Positions 63,261 through 64,000 of a stretch of DNA of 64,000 nt are shown here, in pieces. The notes beneath the pieces are model-generated. The model was not told the DNA's origin. It saw only the letters and a list, made by a program, of their open reading frames with translations, and ran no database searches. The first letter of the stretch is position 1. Every line of letters begins with the position of its first letter. A program made the translations under genes and the position numbers. The stretch is from Deltaproteobacteria bacterium (lineage in GTDB: Bacteria; Myxococcota_A; UBA9042; PHBI01): assembly GCA_020632715.1 (NCBI GenBank), contig JACKFA010000011.1:1-64000 (forward strand), in the 5' to 3' direction.

Positions 63261-63272
63261 GGACCACCTCCC

Positions 63273-64000
63273 ATGCGTGAGCCCTGGGTCTGCATCCACG
63301 GTCACTTCTACCAGCCCCCGCGCGACAACCCCTGGCTCGAGGACGTCGAGCTCCAGGACTCCGCCGCGCCCTTCCACGACTGGAACGCGCGCATCACCGC
63401 CGAGTGCTACCACCCGAACGCCACCTCGCGCCGCCTCGCGGGCGACGGGCGCGTCGCCGAGATCGTCGACAACTACGCGCGCACGAGCTTCAACTTCGGG
63501 CCGACGCTGCTCATGTGGCTCGAGCGGCACGCCCCCGAGACCTACGCGCGCGTGCTCGAGGCCGACCGCGACGGCGCCGCCCGCTTCGGCGGCCACGGGC
63601 CGGCCATCGCGCAGGCGTACAACCACCTCATCCTGCCGCTCGCGACCGCGCGCGACCGCCGCACGCAGGTGCGCTGGGGCGTCGCCGACTTCGCGCACCG
63701 CTTCGGGCGCGCGCCGGAGGGGATGTGGCTCCCGGAGACGGCCGTCTGCCTCGACTCCCTCGAGGCGCTCGCCGAGAGCGACGTGCGCTTCACCATCCTC
63801 GCGCCTCACCAGGCCCTCGCCGTGCGCCCCCTCGACGGCAGCGCCGACTGGGCGGACGTCGCCGGCGGGCGCGTCGACACGACCCGGCCGTACCGCGTGC
63901 GCCTCCCGAGCGGGCGCGAGATCGACGTCTTCTTCTACGACGGCGGCACCGCGCGCGCCGTCGCCTTCGAGCACCTCCTCGAGGACGGCGGGCGCTTCGC
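63273..64000 (+). CDS. Glycoside hydrolase family 57 protein, DUF3536 type (3' end outside window)
   Basis: 242 residues visible from ATG 63273, frame open to the window edge. It begins with the GH57 opening WVCIHGHFYQPPRDNPWLE and continues AECYHPNATSRR, SFNFGPTLLMWLERHAPETY, YNHLILPLATARDRRTQVRWGVADFAHRFGRAPEGMWLPETAV, in which the Glu of WLPET corresponds to the GH57 catalytic nucleophile region. Long GH57/DUF3536 proteins of this type sit with trehalose and glycogen genes and are thought to act on alpha-glucans. Same operon as the nucleotidyltransferase and treZ. Confidence 0.9.
   Translation, partial: MREPWVCIHGHFYQPPRDNPWLEDVELQDSAAPFHDWNARITAECYHPNATSRRLAGDGRVAEIVDNYARTSFNFGPTLLMWLERHAPETYARVLEADRDGAARFGGHGPAIAQAYNHLILPLATARDRRTQVRWGVADFAHRFGRAPEGMWLPETAVCLDSLEALAESDVRFTILAPHQALAVRPLDGSADWADVAGGRVDTTRPYRVRLPSGREIDVFFYDGGTARAVAFEHLLEDGGRF

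Noticed and set aside
61149..63974. Long minus-strand open frame opposite treZ and the GH57 gene
   Set aside because: No motifs, and shadow composition in a region with two clear glycoside hydrolases.

Overview
The window is very GC-rich (about three quarters G+C by eye), densely coded, and uses GTG and TTG starts freely. It carries Cys-rich lipoproteins, ELWxxDGT-type propeller repeats, a MYXO-CTERM-like tail on a subtilase, a two-Ku plus LigD repair cluster and candidate sigma-54 promoters. Together these point to a large-genome predatory or soil bacterium of the Myxococcota (Polyangia-like). That assignment is inference from gene content; there is no rRNA. No tRNA, CRISPR array, insertion sequence or prophage was seen.

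Layout. 1-8978: the end of a coiled-coil MscS channel, then a 2342-residue lipoprotein with two lamin-tail-like domains and about 23 tandem Cys-rich units. 9078-12726: thrS (no TGS domain) and an OmpR/EnvZ-type two-component pair. 12695-18250 (minus): a TolC/HlyD/RND efflux operon joined by 4-base overlaps; the TolC gene is broken by three apparent frameshifts. Its upstream region has 11-bp-phased direct repeats and a 28-bp perfect palindrome. 18479-24000: a large lipoprotein, an EF-hand plus calpain-type cysteine protease, and a pair of paralogous 10-Cys small lipoproteins. 24049-30080: a TetR regulator followed by a tightly overlapping operon (LolA-like protein, two FtsX-type permeases, LolD-like ATPase, outer-membrane barrel), which looks like a cell-envelope lipid or lipoprotein export system.

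30374-38850 holds a second large Cys-rich lipoprotein with near-identical 114-residue repeats, an ArsR-DUF2087 regulator, and a secreted subtilase whose signal peptide is separated from the catalytic frame by a nine-C run. 38929-44969 (minus) contains a carotenoid oxygenase coupled to a retinol-dehydrogenase-like SDR, a lipoprotein alpha/beta hydrolase, a bicovalent-flavin oxidase and a small lipoprotein. 45055-48207: beta carbonic anhydrase, an RRM protein with a strong terminator, and a LysM/HExxH protein starting at TTG.

48401-53007 is an NHEJ operon: Ku1, Ku2 fused in frame to a Rho_N-type small protein that has its own Shine-Dalgarno sequence, and LigD. A MntA/HepT pair follows in which HepT keeps only its C-terminal third. 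53582-64000 is devoted to glycogen/trehalose: malQ and a treS-maltokinase fusion on the minus strand; a short MscS channel, a sugar nucleotidyltransferase, treZ and a GH57 (DUF3536-type) protein on the plus strand. Candidate -24/-12 (sigma-54) promoters precede the Ku, MscS and nucleotidyltransferase genes, suggesting shared stress control of DNA repair, osmotic release and compatible-solute metabolism.
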